A program made the translations under genes and the position numbers. Positions 15,555 to 23,542 of a stretch of DNA of 64,000 bases are shown here, piece after piece. The notes beneath the pieces are model-generated. The model did no database searches, was not told the DNA's origin, and saw only the letters and a program-made list of their open reading frames with translations. Origin of the DNA: JACVRN01 sp963715565 (lineage in GTDB: Bacteria; Acidobacteriota; Blastocatellia; Pyrinomonadales; Pyrinomonadaceae); the NCBI GenBank assembly GCA_963715565.1, contig OY970256.1, positions 1,054,001 through 1,118,000 on the forward strand, in the 5' to 3' direction. Every line of letters begins with the position of its first letter. Position 1 is the stretch's first letter.

Positions 15555-16111
15555 AAGACGATTACCTGTGGGACAAAACGGGCGAGCCCGACCCGGAGAT
15601 AGAACACTTGGAGCGTGTGCTCGGGCAACTGCGTCATCAGGGCAAGCCCGAAGACGTGCTTGACAAGCATGAAAAGCTCGGGCGGCCACAGACGCGCATG
15701 TTCCACAAGGCGCTTGCACTTGCAGCAGCACTGGCCTTCGTGGCTCTAGCGCTCGGCGCGTGGCTCGCGTTGCGCCAGTCAAAGAGTGAAGCGATGAACG
15801 CCGCTCGCGTCGCGTCCGTAGAGCTTCAGCCCGCGACGCCGCAAGATAAGCAAGAGGTTACGACTGTCGATTCCACAAGCGCAAAGGACCGTGCGTCGCA
15901 GGGCGTTAAAGAAGCTCAGGATAAGCCCGTCGTTCCAGTACGGCGGCGCGGCGTCAATCGTTTGAGAGAAACGCTCTTGAGCGAGCGCGAGCAGGCGCGG
16001 GGAGAGCTGGCGAAAGAACAGCTTATCAAGGCCCTGCAAATCACCAGCAGCAAGCTGGACTTTGTGCAGAAAAAAGTTCAGGGCGACAAAACGGCTCGCC
16101 CATCAACCTAA
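15551..16111 (+). CDS. Single-pass membrane protein, probable anti-sigma regulator
   Basis: 186 residues. A short cytoplasmic N-terminus (~55 residues) holds a helical segment PEIEHLERVLGQLRHQ, as in anti-sigma domains without zinc ligands. One transmembrane helix follows (ALALAAALAFVALALGAWLAL, ~56-77). The ~105-residue extracytoplasmic part is polar and ends in a helix (LRETLLSEREQARGELAKEQ). The ATGA overlap with the sigma gene supports a sigma/anti-sigma pair. No cysteine-histidine zinc motif is visible, so the assignment rests on context and topology. Confidence 0.75.
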   Translation: MKDDYLWDKTGEPDPEIEHLERVLGQLRHQGKPEDVLDKHEKLGRPQTRMFHKALALAAALAFVALALGAWLALRQSKSEAMNAARVASVELQPATPQDKQEVTTVDSTSAKDRASQGVKEAQDKPVVPVRRRGVNRLRETLLSEREQARGELAKEQLIKALQITSSKLDFVQKKVQGDKTARPST

Positions 16112-16135
16112 ATCTTTAAAGGAAGCATCAGCCAC

Positions 16136-16711
16136 ATGAACGGAGCAGTTATGAAATCATTGGCCGCCACCGGAGCGAAACTATTTTGCGCCGCCCTCTT
16201 TATTGTCTTCGCGCTCGCGCCCTTACAGGCTCAAGACGCCGGGCGGTTGCAGCTCAGTATGCTCGACCAGCTCGAACCACGCGCCGAGCAGACCGTCAAC
16301 ATCACTCTCGACGGCCAAATCCTGCAACTTGCTTTCAGGTTTCTGGACACCAAAAAGCCGAACGAGGCCAAGATTAAAGAGGCCGTCTCCGGCATCAAGG
16401 GCATCTACGTCAAGAGCTTTCAATTCGATCAGGACAATCTCTTCTCGCCCAACGAGGTCGATCCCATACGAGCACAGCTACGCTCTCCCCTTTGGTCGCA
16501 GCTTGTCGAAGTGCGGAGCAAAAAAGCAGGCCAGAACATAGACGTCTTCACGATGATTGACGGAGGCCGCATCAACGGTGTCGTCATCATCGCGCTCGAC
16601 CGCCGACAGGTCACGGTCGTCAACATCGTCGGCCCCGTCGATGTGGACAAGCTGGCGGAGCTTCGCGGCAACTTCGGCATCCCCGATTTCGAGATCAATA
16701 AGACAAAGTAA
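16136..16711 (+). CDS. DUF4252-family secreted protein
   Basis: 191 residues with a signal peptide (SLAATGAKLFCAALFIVFAL, cleavage near PLQAQ-DA). The mature domain has the DUF4252 pattern: an autotransport-like core FLDTKKPNEAKIKEAVSGIK, then SQLVEVRSKKAGQNIDVFTM, and an end motif VTVVNIVGPVDVDKLAELRG. The function of this family is not known. It is usually encoded next to ECF sigma factors, as here. The start at 16136 has AAGGAAG upstream. It is probably co-transcribed with the sigma gene and with the related gene that follows 11 nt downstream. Confidence 0.85.
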   Translation: MNGAVMKSLAATGAKLFCAALFIVFALAPLQAQDAGRLQLSMLDQLEPRAEQTVNITLDGQILQLAFRFLDTKKPNEAKIKEAVSGIKGIYVKSFQFDQDNLFSPNEVDPIRAQLRSPLWSQLVEVRSKKAGQNIDVFTMIDGGRINGVVIIALDRRQVTVVNIVGPVDVDKLAELRGNFGIPDFEINKTK

Positions 16712-16722
16712 GGAGCGCGCAC

Positions 16723-17361
16723 ATGTCTGGAAGGACAATCAAGCTCGTCACCATTGCACTGGTTCTGCTCGCGGCGCTTTCCTTCGGCCACACCGCAACG
16801 CACGCGCAGGACAGCGGCTTCAAACAGATACGAGACCATTTAAAGACACGCTATCAAGCCAAAAAGCGCGGCATTCCCCTTCTGGGTCTAGCCAAGTTCG
16901 CCGTCAGGATTGTTAAGCCCGCGGGCGTCAAAAGCTTTAACATCACGCTCTTTGAAGAATTGAAGAATACGAACAAGCTGCCTGACAACGAATTGAGCGC
17001 GATGATGAGAAACTCGCTCAGCCCCGAATGGTTGCCGCTCGTCAGCGTCCGGCGGCGCAACGGCGATCAGGTCTACGTTTATGCGCGGGAGGCTGGCAAA
17101 GATATCAGGCTCGCCGTGCTCGTTATCAACGAGCGTGAAGCCGCACTGGCGCGCGTCAAGATTGACCCGAAGGCGCTCAGAAATTTTGTGGACAATCCGA
17201 AGATTCTGGGCATCTCGCTCAGCGACAGCGACGACGACAGAAACAGCTACGACAACCAGCCACAGCCTGACAAAACGCAGCCGGATAAACCGCCGACGAA
17301 TAAATCACAGCCAGCACCCGTAGACAATTCAAGCAACAGCAATTCTCAACAAGCCCCGTAA
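16723..17361 (+). CDS. Second DUF4252-like secreted protein with polar tail
   Basis: 212 residues, AGGAG Shine-Dalgarno and a signal peptide (MSGRTIKLVTIALVLLAALS, cleavage near HA-QD). The central part resembles the preceding protein (VKSFNITLFEELKN, LPLVSVRRRNGDQVYVYARE), so the two are probably diverged duplicates. The last ~45 residues are an Asn/Gln/Pro/Asp-rich tail (QPDKTQPDKPPTNKSQPAP). The stop codon TAA lies inside a REP-type palindrome, and the final residues AP come from the repeat, so the tail may have been extended or altered by that insertion. Confidence 0.8.
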   Translation: MSGRTIKLVTIALVLLAALSFGHTATHAQDSGFKQIRDHLKTRYQAKKRGIPLLGLAKFAVRIVKPAGVKSFNITLFEELKNTNKLPDNELSAMMRNSLSPEWLPLVSVRRRNGDQVYVYAREAGKDIRLAVLVINEREAALARVKIDPKALRNFVDNPKILGISLSDSDDDRNSYDNQPQPDKTQPDKPPTNKSQPAPVDNSSNSNSQQAP

Positions 17362-17541
17362 GGGGCGAGTTATTAGTAGCCCACGGCGTAAGCCGTGGGA
17401 ATCAGCAGCGAATAAATGATTGAGCCCCGTAGGGGCGGCATCAATCTATGCCGCCCCTACGGGGCTTCTGAATTAATCGCGACGTGTGTTCCCACCGCTT
17501 ACGCGGTGGGCTACTGTTATATCGCCCCTTTCAGGGGCTCA
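17352..17541. repeat. Triple nested REP-type palindromes (GCCCCGTAGGGGC type)
   Basis: Three pairs of inverted copies sit inside one another. The outer pair is AGCCCCGTAAGGGGCGAGTT with the unit ending at 17541. The middle pair is GTAGCCCACGGCGTAAGCCG with TTCCCACCGCTTACGCGGTG. The inner pair is AGCCCCGTAGGGGCGGCAT with ATGCCGCCCCTACGGGGCT. The outer left unit supplies the TAA stop of the upstream DUF4252-like gene. The element fills the gap to the convergent citrate synthase gene. Confidence 0.88.
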
Positions 17542-17557
17542 GTTCTACGTTTTCTGT

Positions 17558-18703
17558 TTACCTATTATCAATCGGCACGTATGCGACATCCCTCGGGCCT
17601 GTGTACTCTGCGCGCGGGCGTATGATTTTGTTGTTGGCGTACTGCTCAAGGATGTGGCCGGTCCAGCCCGCGACACGGCTGATGGCGAAAATCGGCGTGT
17701 ACAGCTCAAGCGGGATTCCCATCATGTAGTACACCGAAGCAGAATAAAAATCGACGTTCGGATACAGACCCTTTTCGCGCATCACGACCTCTTCCACCTT
17801 GCGCGAGATGTCGTACCACTTCGTGTCGCCTGCGCGCTCTCCAACCTCTTTCGAGAATCGCCTGAGGTGCGTGGCGCGCGGGTCTTCCGTGCGATAGACG
17901 GCGTGGCCGAAACCCATAATCTTGGCTTTGCGCGCCAGCGCGTCCTTGATATAGCTTTCGACGTTCGCAAGCTCGCCAATCTCCAACAGCGTCTTCATGA
18001 CGTTAGTGTTCGCGCCGCCATGCAGCGGTCCAGAGAGCGCGGCGATGGCTGCCGTGACCGCGCCGTAGATGTCTGCGAGCGTGGCCGCGACGACGCGCGC
18101 CGTAAAAGTCGAAGCATTCAATTCATGGTCGGCGTGAAGAATCAGGCAGACATCAAAAAGATGCGCGTCCTCTTCCGTGGGTATCTCGCCGCGCAGCATG
18201 TAAAGAAAGTTGGTCGCGATGTTGAGTTCGGGTTTTGGATGAACGGGCTCCTCGCCGCGCCTGAGGCGTCCGATTGCGGCGACAATCGTGGGCATCTGCG
18301 CCGTCAGGCGTGTGGCCGTACGCATCCCGCCTTCGCGCGTGGTGTCGTGCGCGCTCTTATCATAAAAATCGAGCGCGGAAACTATTGTCCGCAGCGTGTC
18401 CATAGGCTCCGCATCGCGCGGGAAGCGGTGCAGCAAGTCGTATATTTCTTCTGGCAGCTCGTAGCATCCGGAGAGGTTGCGTCGCAGCTCGTCCAGCTCG
18501 GCCTGTTTTGGCAAACGCCCGTGCCAGAGTAGAAAGACAATCTCCTCAAAGGTCGAGTGCTCGGCCAGTTCGTGAATATTGATGCCTTCGTAGATAAGCT
18601 CGCCGCGCTCGCCGTTGACATCGCCAATGGTGGTCTGTGCGGCCACAACTCCACGCAGCCCGGCGGCGCTGGCCGTTCCTCCGGCAGTCTTCGTGTCACT
18701 CAT
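17558..18703 (-). CDS. gltA: Citrate synthase (or 2-methylcitrate synthase)
   Basis: 381 residues from ATG 18703 (MSDTKTAGG); the longer frame upstream runs through a hairpin repeat and is rejected. Active-site elements are intact: ADHELNAST (His193), GPLHGGANTNVM (His228), MGFGHAVYRTEDPRA (His267) and NVDFYSASVYYMMGIP (Asp318). The length fits the short dimeric type of citrate synthase found in Gram-positives and archaea, which overlaps with 2-methylcitrate synthase. The enzyme condenses acetyl-CoA (or propionyl-CoA) with oxaloacetate in the cytoplasm. No prpB, prpD or aconitase gene is nearby, so citrate synthase is the simpler call. Confidence 0.93.
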   Translation of the reverse strand: MSDTKTAGGTASAAGLRGVVAAQTTIGDVNGERGELIYEGINIHELAEHSTFEEIVFLLWHGRLPKQAELDELRRNLSGCYELPEEIYDLLHRFPRDAEPMDTLRTIVSALDFYDKSAHDTTREGGMRTATRLTAQMPTIVAAIGRLRRGEEPVHPKPELNIATNFLYMLRGEIPTEEDAHLFDVCLILHADHELNASTFTARVVAATLADIYGAVTAAIAALSGPLHGGANTNVMKTLLEIGELANVESYIKDALARKAKIMGFGHAVYRTEDPRATHLRRFSKEVGERAGDTKWYDISRKVEEVVMREKGLYPNVDFYSASVYYMMGIPLELYTPIFAISRVAGWTGHILEQYANNKIIRPRAEYTGPRDVAYVPIDNR

Positions 18704-18746
18704 TGATTCTTGTCCTTGATTTGTAATAAAGCGAAGATAACAAAAG

Positions 18747-18860
18747 CAGTGACAAGTGACAAGTGACAAAAGCAGTGACAAGTGACGAGTGACAAGTGAC
18801 AAGTTAAAGAAATGAAAAGCTTTTTCTTGCTTGTCACTTGTCACTTGTCACTTGTCACTG
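18747..18860. repeat. Tandem-word hairpin (GTGACAA type)
   Basis: The left arm region (18747-18803) has about seven copies of GTGACAAGT-like words; the right arm (18830-18860) has four reverse-complement copies. The loop AAAGAAATGAAAAGCTTTTT resembles the loops of other copies. Its far end is translated as the last residues of the SAM hydrolase gene, whose TGA is one of the GTGA words. Confidence 0.88.
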
Positions 18861-19728
18861 CTCTTACGCTTTGGCCGCGCTCAATGTCGAGGAGGCGCGC
18901 GGCGGAGGTCTTGAAGGCGGCGATTTCGAGAAAGCCTGCGCTGCCCCAGACGGCGAATAGCTCGTCCGGCGGAGCGTCTGCAAAGAACTGGCGAAAGGTT
19001 TTGATTTCGTGGCCGTTGATTTCAAGATGCGCGCCCGCACGTATCATCTCTTCGGTTAAATCCTCGCGCGTGATGCTTGTGACGCAGTTGCCGAACCGAT
19101 CAACGTGAATCACTGTGGCTTCGAGGGCCCCTTCGGAAAGTCGCCTGACACTGATGGGCGCGAGGCGAACGTAGTCCTTTATCTCCGGCCCGAAGCGCGA
19201 GGGCTCTACGCCCTTTGAGAGCGCTCCCGCGACCGGCGCAAAGAGGTCGCGCCCGTGAAAGGTATGGCTCAAGGGATGACGAAAGTATTCGTCGTCGGTG
19301 AGATGAAAGACGCGTAGGCTCTGGCTCTCTCGTTCGCAGGCGTAACTAAAGAGCCCGTTGTCCGGTCCTATGAAAAAGTAGTCCCGGCTCTCTACGAGAA
19401 TGGGCCGCCGCTCGGAGCCCACGCCCGGATCGACCACGGCCAGGTGAATAGTCTTTTTTGGAAAAGCGCTATACGCGGCGAGAAGCGTGAACGCTCCGGC
19501 CTCTACGTCGTGCGGCGGAACGTCGTGTGTGATGTCTATGATTCGGGCGCGCGGGTTCGCGTCAAGAATCGCGCCCTTCATCGCGCCGACAAAATAATCA
19601 GATGTTCCGAAATCTGTGAGAAGAGTGATTAGAGGAAGGGATGCGGGAGAAGCAAGGGATGAGGGCGGAGGGATGAGGGATGAAAGCTCAGAAGATTCAT
19701 TCGTTGACTCTTCTACTTTATCCCTCAT
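18841..19728 (-). CDS. S-adenosylmethionine hydrolase (DUF62, SAM hydroxide adenosyltransferase)
   Basis: 295 residues as read. The core from LITLLTDFGTSDYFVGAMKG onward has all family motifs: Asp-rich start, VVDPGVGSERRPI, FIGPDNGLF, FHGRDLFAPVAG and VIHVDRFGNCVTSI. The family splits SAM into adenosine and methionine. Both ends are unusual. The only in-frame start (ATG 19728) lies in one tandem-word hairpin, so ~27 N-terminal residues (including SSLIPPPSSLASPASLP) are repeat-encoded. The C-terminus VTSDK and its stop come from another hairpin. The native start and stop were probably lost to repeat insertion, though the catalytic domain is complete. Confidence 0.88.
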   Translation of the reverse strand: MRDKVEESTNESSELSSLIPPPSSLASPASLPLITLLTDFGTSDYFVGAMKGAILDANPRARIIDITHDVPPHDVEAGAFTLLAAYSAFPKKTIHLAVVDPGVGSERRPILVESRDYFFIGPDNGLFSYACERESQSLRVFHLTDDEYFRHPLSHTFHGRDLFAPVAGALSKGVEPSRFGPEIKDYVRLAPISVRRLSEGALEATVIHVDRFGNCVTSITREDLTEEMIRAGAHLEINGHEIKTFRQFFADAPPDELFAVWGSAGFLEIAAFKTSAARLLDIERGQSVRAVTSDK

Positions 19729-19747
19729 CCCTCCGCCCTCATCCCTT
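19654..19747. repeat. Tandem-word hairpin (GGGATGA type)
   Basis: Arms 19654-19686 and 19716-19747 are reverse complements over 32 bp with one extra base, built from AGGGATGAGGGCGG-type words. It lies between the glycine-zipper gene (stop at 19750, 2 nt away) and the SAM hydrolase gene, whose start codon lies near the end of one arm. An almost identical arm sequence occurs at 32.5 kb. Confidence 0.88.
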
Positions 19748-19749
19748 CT

Positions 19750-20802
19750 TTACTGAATCCGCACGTCGGAGTTGGTGCGGAGGCGTAGCTGCTGGCCTTG
19801 CGGCAGATAGATGTCGTTGCCGCGCTGTGTGAGGACGGCCCCCGAGCCTATGCCGCCGCCGATGGCTGCGCCGATGGCCGCGCCTTTGCCGCCTCCGGCG
19901 ATGGCTCCGATGATAGCTCCTATGGCCGAGCCCGTGCCGATCTTGGCAATGTCGCCCTTGGTCGTCCCCTTACCTTTGACGCCGCCTTCTTCATCAACAT
20001 CGCCCGATTGTCCGCCGGGACTGTCGATGACTTCGACTAACTGCGCGTTGAGATTGGTCCAGCGATTGTCGGGCAGACGAATCTGCTCAAAGGCAAGCTG
20101 AAGTTCCGCCTTGCCCTTGGCCCTGCCGGGACGCTTGACGCGCGTCACGCGCCCGTCAACCATCGCTCCCTGATATTCCGCAGGCTCCATGACGCGCGCC
20201 TGAAAGCGGTCGCCCTCCTGGCTGGCTTCGGTCGAAAGAATAGTCAACAGCTCGACGCGCAGGAACGTATCGCGCGGGATGACGACCGTGCCACGCAGGT
20301 TATCATTCGCAACCGTCGTCGTGCTGCCGGTGTTGCTCGTGCTGATGTTATCGTCGCTTGTATCGTCGTTCGGGTTGGTTGGCCTGCCTCCGGCAGTGGA
20401 CATCTGCGGAGGCGTCGAAGTGCCGCGACGACTGAGATTGGGAGGAACGGTCGAGTCAAAGCCGCGACGCTCGTACCCGGCGGCGTAGCCCGTCTCGAAA
20501 CCTTGCTGGTAGCCGTCCCTGTAATCTTCTAGCGGGCCGTAGGCCGTGACATAAGCGCGGTCTGCGCGCTGGTAATCCTCTTTGCTTTTGAAATCGCTCG
20601 GCGCTCGCTCGACCGAATCCCCGTAGCCAGATTGGTAGCCGTCCGAATAACCCGTGCGCCAGCCGCGCTGAAGCGCGCTCAGCGAATCCTGCGGCGCGGA
20701 AGCCGAAGGGATGAGCGACCCCTTGGCGCTTGCCGCAGGCAAAAGCGGCGAGACTAGTAGCGCCATGACGAGCGTGGCGACCGTTATCTTAAATATCTTC
20801 AT
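19750..20802 (-). CDS. Exported glycine-zipper protein
   Basis: 350 residues from ATG 20802, with AAGGA seven nt upstream. A signal peptide leads (MKIFKITVATLVMALLVSPL, cleavage near ASA-KG). Residues ~45-115 are rich in Tyr-Gly (GYSDGYQSGYGDS, GYQQGFETGYAAGYE), repeated as DGYQxGYxxG. A low-complexity Ser/Thr/Asn region and a beta-rich domain follow (DTFLRVELLTILSTEASQEG). The end has a glycine-zipper membrane hairpin (GAIIGAIAGGGKGAAIGAAI) and a C-terminal strand. It is probably a periplasmic or outer-membrane structural protein. The family is common in Acidobacteria, but its role is unknown. Confidence 0.8.
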   Translation of the reverse strand: MKIFKITVATLVMALLVSPLLPAASAKGSLIPSASAPQDSLSALQRGWRTGYSDGYQSGYGDSVERAPSDFKSKEDYQRADRAYVTAYGPLEDYRDGYQQGFETGYAAGYERRGFDSTVPPNLSRRGTSTPPQMSTAGGRPTNPNDDTSDDNISTSNTGSTTTVANDNLRGTVVIPRDTFLRVELLTILSTEASQEGDRFQARVMEPAEYQGAMVDGRVTRVKRPGRAKGKAELQLAFEQIRLPDNRWTNLNAQLVEVIDSPGGQSGDVDEEGGVKGKGTTKGDIAKIGTGSAIGAIIGAIAGGGKGAAIGAAIGGGIGSGAVLTQRGNDIYLPQGQQLRLRTNSDVRIQ

Positions 20803-21078
20803 GCTTGGTTCCTTCCAAAGAGTAAAAAGGCCGACCCCGTTTCCCCTCCCGTTACAGGCGCGGGCAAAAGCGGGTTCGCGGTAAATGCTATCATATTCCG
20901 CGCCTTTCCTGATGCTGCTTGACGCACTCCGCCAGCGCGCCATAGACTCGATCCAGTACTTTGTCCCGAGGACTGCGAGGGGAACAGGCGGCACACGCGG
21001 GCCAGGGAGAGGCCATTTTCCAAAGCTTCTGATGCCTTTCGGGCTCGCGTTGGTTGGCACTCCTTTAAGGAATTTGTG

Positions 21079-22293
21079 ATGCGTAGAGTTTACTTAGACC
21101 ATAGCGCGACCACGCCCGTAGACCGGCGCGTCCTGGAAGCCATGCTGCCCTATCTCACGGAAAAGTTCGGCAACGCTTCGAGCGTACATTATTTCGGTCA
21201 GGAGGCGCGTGCGGCTGTGGACCGCGCACGGCGCGAGGTAGCCGCGCTAGTTAATGCTCGACCGAACGAGATTGTCTTTCTCTCGGGCGGCACGGAAGCG
21301 AATAACCTGGCCGTGCGCGGCCTCGCCGAAGCTTCTGCAACACACGGTCGTCACATCATCACCTCCGAAATCGAGCACCCTTCGACGCGCGGCATCTGCG
21401 CCTTTTTGGAGAAGCAGGGCTGGGAGATAACAAGGCTGCCCGTTTATGAAGAAGGACTCGTGCGCGTCGAAGACGTGCGCAGGGCTTTAAGGCCCGAGAC
21501 GGTGCTTATCACTGTCATGCTTGCCAACAACGAGATCGGCACGGTTCAGCCCGTCAGGGAGATTGGCGAGATGGTGCGCGAACTGCGCGCCGATGGAAGG
21601 CGACACCTGTGGCTACACACGGACGCGGTGCAGGCGGCGGGACGCATGGCTTTGGACGTGGAAGCTTTGGGCTGCGACATGCTTTCGCTCTCGGCCCACA
21701 AGCTCTACGCGCCGAAGGGCGTGGGCGCGCTCTACGTGCGGCGCGGCGTGCGCTTCCAATCGCAGACCGTGGGCGGCCATCAGGAGCGCGAGCGTCGCGC
21801 GGGAACTGAATCCGTAGCGAACATAGTTGCTTTCGGCGCGGCTGCGCGTCTGGCGCTTGAAGGGATAGAGGAGCGCATGGAGCACACGCGCCGCCTGCGC
21901 GACCGCTTTGAAACGGATGTGGCCGAGCGCATAGAGAGCGTCGTCTTTAACGGCAGCCGCGAACAGAGATTGCCGCACCTCTCGAACATCTCTTTCCGCT
22001 ACGTCGAAGGTGAAGGCTTGTTAATCAATCTGGACATGCAGGGCGTAGCGGTCTCTACGGGCTCGGCCTGCTCTTCGGGGTCGCTTGAACCGTCGCCGGT
22101 GATTCGCGCGCTCGGGCGCACGGATGAGCTGGCGCGCGGCTCGATTCGCTTCAGCTTCGGCAAAGACAACACGGAAGAGGATGTCGCTTACGCGCTCGAA
22201 GCCCTCGCGCGCGCGGTCTACGCCTTGCGCAGCCTCTCCCCGCTCTACCACAAAGCACTGTCCGAACAGGCGTGCACAACTACGAAGGGATGA
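21079..22293 (+). CDS. iscS: Cysteine desulfurase (IscS/NifS type)
   Basis: 404 residues from ATG 21079 with AAGG nine nt upstream. This PLP enzyme has VYLDHSATTPVD, GGTEANN, the PLP lysine Lys208 in SLSAHKLYAPKG, and catalytic Cys331 in STGSACSSGSLEPS. The mobile-loop sequence and length place it in the class I IscS/NifS group. It moves sulfur from cysteine to scaffold proteins for Fe-S clusters or thio-modified tRNA. The next gene encodes an IscU-like protein, so the two form a minimal cluster-assembly pair separated by a tandem-word hairpin. No iscR, iscA or hscAB genes are adjacent. Confidence 0.94.
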   Translation: MRRVYLDHSATTPVDRRVLEAMLPYLTEKFGNASSVHYFGQEARAAVDRARREVAALVNARPNEIVFLSGGTEANNLAVRGLAEASATHGRHIITSEIEHPSTRGICAFLEKQGWEITRLPVYEEGLVRVEDVRRALRPETVLITVMLANNEIGTVQPVREIGEMVRELRADGRRHLWLHTDAVQAAGRMALDVEALGCDMLSLSAHKLYAPKGVGALYVRRGVRFQSQTVGGHQERERRAGTESVANIVAFGAAARLALEGIEERMEHTRRLRDRFETDVAERIESVVFNGSREQRLPHLSNISFRYVEGEGLLINLDMQGVAVSTGSACSSGSLEPSPVIRALGRTDELARGSIRFSFGKDNTEEDVAYALEALARAVYALRSLSPLYHKALSEQACTTTKG

Positions 22294-22297
22294 AAGG

Positions 22298-22381
22298 AAA
22301 TGCAAAATGCAAAGTGCAAAGTGATGAATGAAAAGAAAGAGCTTCTTTAATTCATCATTTTGCACTTTGCATTTTGCATTC
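22298..22381. repeat. Tandem-word hairpin (TGCAAAA type) with a 16-codon minigene
   Basis: Left arm 22298-22335 and right arm 22348-22380 pair with few mismatches; words are TGCAAAA/TGCAAAG. It lies 4 nt after the iscS stop and ends just before the IscU-like start. Positions 22315-22353 hold a 39-nt core shared with copies at 33.1 and 36.9 kb. A 16-codon frame at 22300-22350 reads MQNAKCKVMNEKKELL, whose start matches the four-helix-bundle gene at 27.3 kb. Confidence 0.9.
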
Positions 22382-22389
22382 TCTTTTTC

Positions 22390-22755
22390 TTGTCTTACTC
22401 GGAAACCCTCAAGGAGCATCTGGCTCATCCGCGACATGCAGGCGAGCTGGCGGATTGGAACGCGCGTGCCGAAGAGACGAATCCGGTGTGCGGCGACCGC
22501 TTGTCGCTGTTCCTGCGTGTGGAGGGGGACAGAATCGAAGCCGTCTCGTTTCTGGCCTACGGGTGTGCGCCGACCATTGCCTGCGGCTCTGCGCTCGCCG
22601 AGATGCTTGAGGGCATGAGCACAAAGGATGCCTCGAACCTGAAACGCGAAGACCTCGTACGCGCGCTCGACGGCTTGCCTGCGCGTAAACAGCACGCGGC
22701 GGCGCTCGCTATCGAAACCCTGCGCGCCGTGCTCGCGTCCGTGGCGAAAGCTTAG
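22390..22755 (+). CDS. IscU/NifU-N-like Fe-S scaffold protein
   Basis: 121 residues from TTG 22390 (MSYSETLKEHLAHPRHAGEL), the start that best matches IscU; an earlier in-frame TTG at 22360 is inside the hairpin arm. Scaffold motifs are NPVCGDRL (Cys34) and YGCAPTIACGSAL (Cys59, with an extra Cys65). The third cluster ligand of IscU, normally in the C-terminal KHCS segment, is replaced: the sequence reads RKQHAAALA. The protein may therefore bind clusters differently or be a SufU-like sulfur-transfer partner. It follows iscS directly. No Shine-Dalgarno is visible because the hairpin abuts the start. Confidence 0.82.
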   Translation: MSYSETLKEHLAHPRHAGELADWNARAEETNPVCGDRLSLFLRVEGDRIEAVSFLAYGCAPTIACGSALAEMLEGMSTKDASNLKREDLVRALDGLPARKQHAAALAIETLRAVLASVAKA

Positions 22756-22785
22756 CCGCACTTGATTATCTGTCCGAAGCAGATT

Positions 22786-22876
22786 CAAACAGGATGGACA
22801 GGATGAACAGGATATAAAGAGAAAGTTTTTGGTTCTTCTTAATTTTTTATCCTGTTCATCCTGTCTATCCCTGTTA
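22786..22876. repeat. Tandem-word hairpin (ACAGGATGG type)
   Basis: Left 22788-22816 and right 22847-22876 pair over about 29 bp with two or three mismatches. Words are ACAGGATGGACAGGATGA. The loop is AAGAGAAAGTTTTTGGTTCT, again purine-rich then pyrimidine-rich. It lies 30 nt after the IscU-like stop and before mscL. A closely related arm sequence occurs at 54.2 kb. Confidence 0.88.
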
Positions 22877-22945
22877 ATTTCCTTCCTCGCGCTTTTCATT
22901 CGGCTTGATCTTTCAACTTTCAGCCAAACGAGAGGATTACTTTCA

Positions 22946-23389
22946 ATGTGGAAAGAGTTCAGAGATTTCATCAGCCGGGGCAATGTCATAGACCTGGCGG
23001 TGGCCGTCATCATCGGCGCAGCCTTTGGCAAGATCGTCACTGCGCTCGTCGATGGCATCATCATGCCGCCCATAGGAATGCTGTTGCAGGGCATTGATTT
23101 CACGAGCATGTTCTATGTCCTTGATAATTCCAAGGGCATTCCATCTTCGCTCGCCGAAGCCAAAGAGAAGGGCGTGCCCGTCATCGCCTACGGCCAGTTT
23201 CTCAACGACACTGTGACCTTTCTCATAGTCGCCTTTGTCGTCTTCCTGCTCGTGAAGATGGTCAACCGCATCAAGAGCAAACAGGACACGGGCGAAGTCA
23301 AGACCAAAGACTGCCCGCGCTGTCTGTCCACCATCCCGCTCAAAGCCACGCGCTGCGCACAATGCGCCGTTGACTTACAACCGGCTTAA
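22946..23389 (+). CDS. mscL: Large-conductance mechanosensitive channel MscL with zinc-ribbon tail
   Basis: 147 residues from ATG 22946 (MWKEFRDFISRGNVIDLAVA). The first helix has the MscL signature AVIIGAAFGKIVTALVDGII. A periplasmic loop (~50-90) and the second helix (FLNDTVTFLIVAFVVFLLVKM) follow. The normal C-terminal helix is replaced by a cysteine motif CPRCLSTIPLKATRCAQCAV: two Cys-x2-Cys pairs spaced as a zinc ribbon. The channel opens under hypo-osmotic stress to release solutes. The cytoplasmic zinc ribbon could bundle the pentamer like the usual coiled coil. The frame extends upstream through the hairpin, but GAGGATTACTTTCA precedes this start. Confidence 0.93.
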   Translation: MWKEFRDFISRGNVIDLAVAVIIGAAFGKIVTALVDGIIMPPIGMLLQGIDFTSMFYVLDNSKGIPSSLAEAKEKGVPVIAYGQFLNDTVTFLIVAFVVFLLVKMVNRIKSKQDTGEVKTKDCPRCLSTIPLKATRCAQCAVDLQPA

Positions 23390-23542
23390 TAATTGAGCGC
23401 CCGTCGGGGTGTGTGATTGGCTAATTGACCAGAGCGAGCGTCGCTATCATTGTCGGCGCAAGAGAGTATTAATAGCAGGCTCATGCCAGCTATACTCAAC
23501 ATGTGTGCGAGAGCTTGAAAAACGGCGGGGCGGGCAGAAGAC

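Noticed and set aside
17486..18532. Long plus-strand frame opposite citrate synthase (348 codons)
   Set aside because: Antisense shadow of gltA with low-complexity Arg-rich sequence.
22021..23109. Long minus-strand frame across iscS, IscU-like gene and mscL (362 codons)
   Set aside because: It crosses two hairpins and three real genes in antisense, and has no domain.
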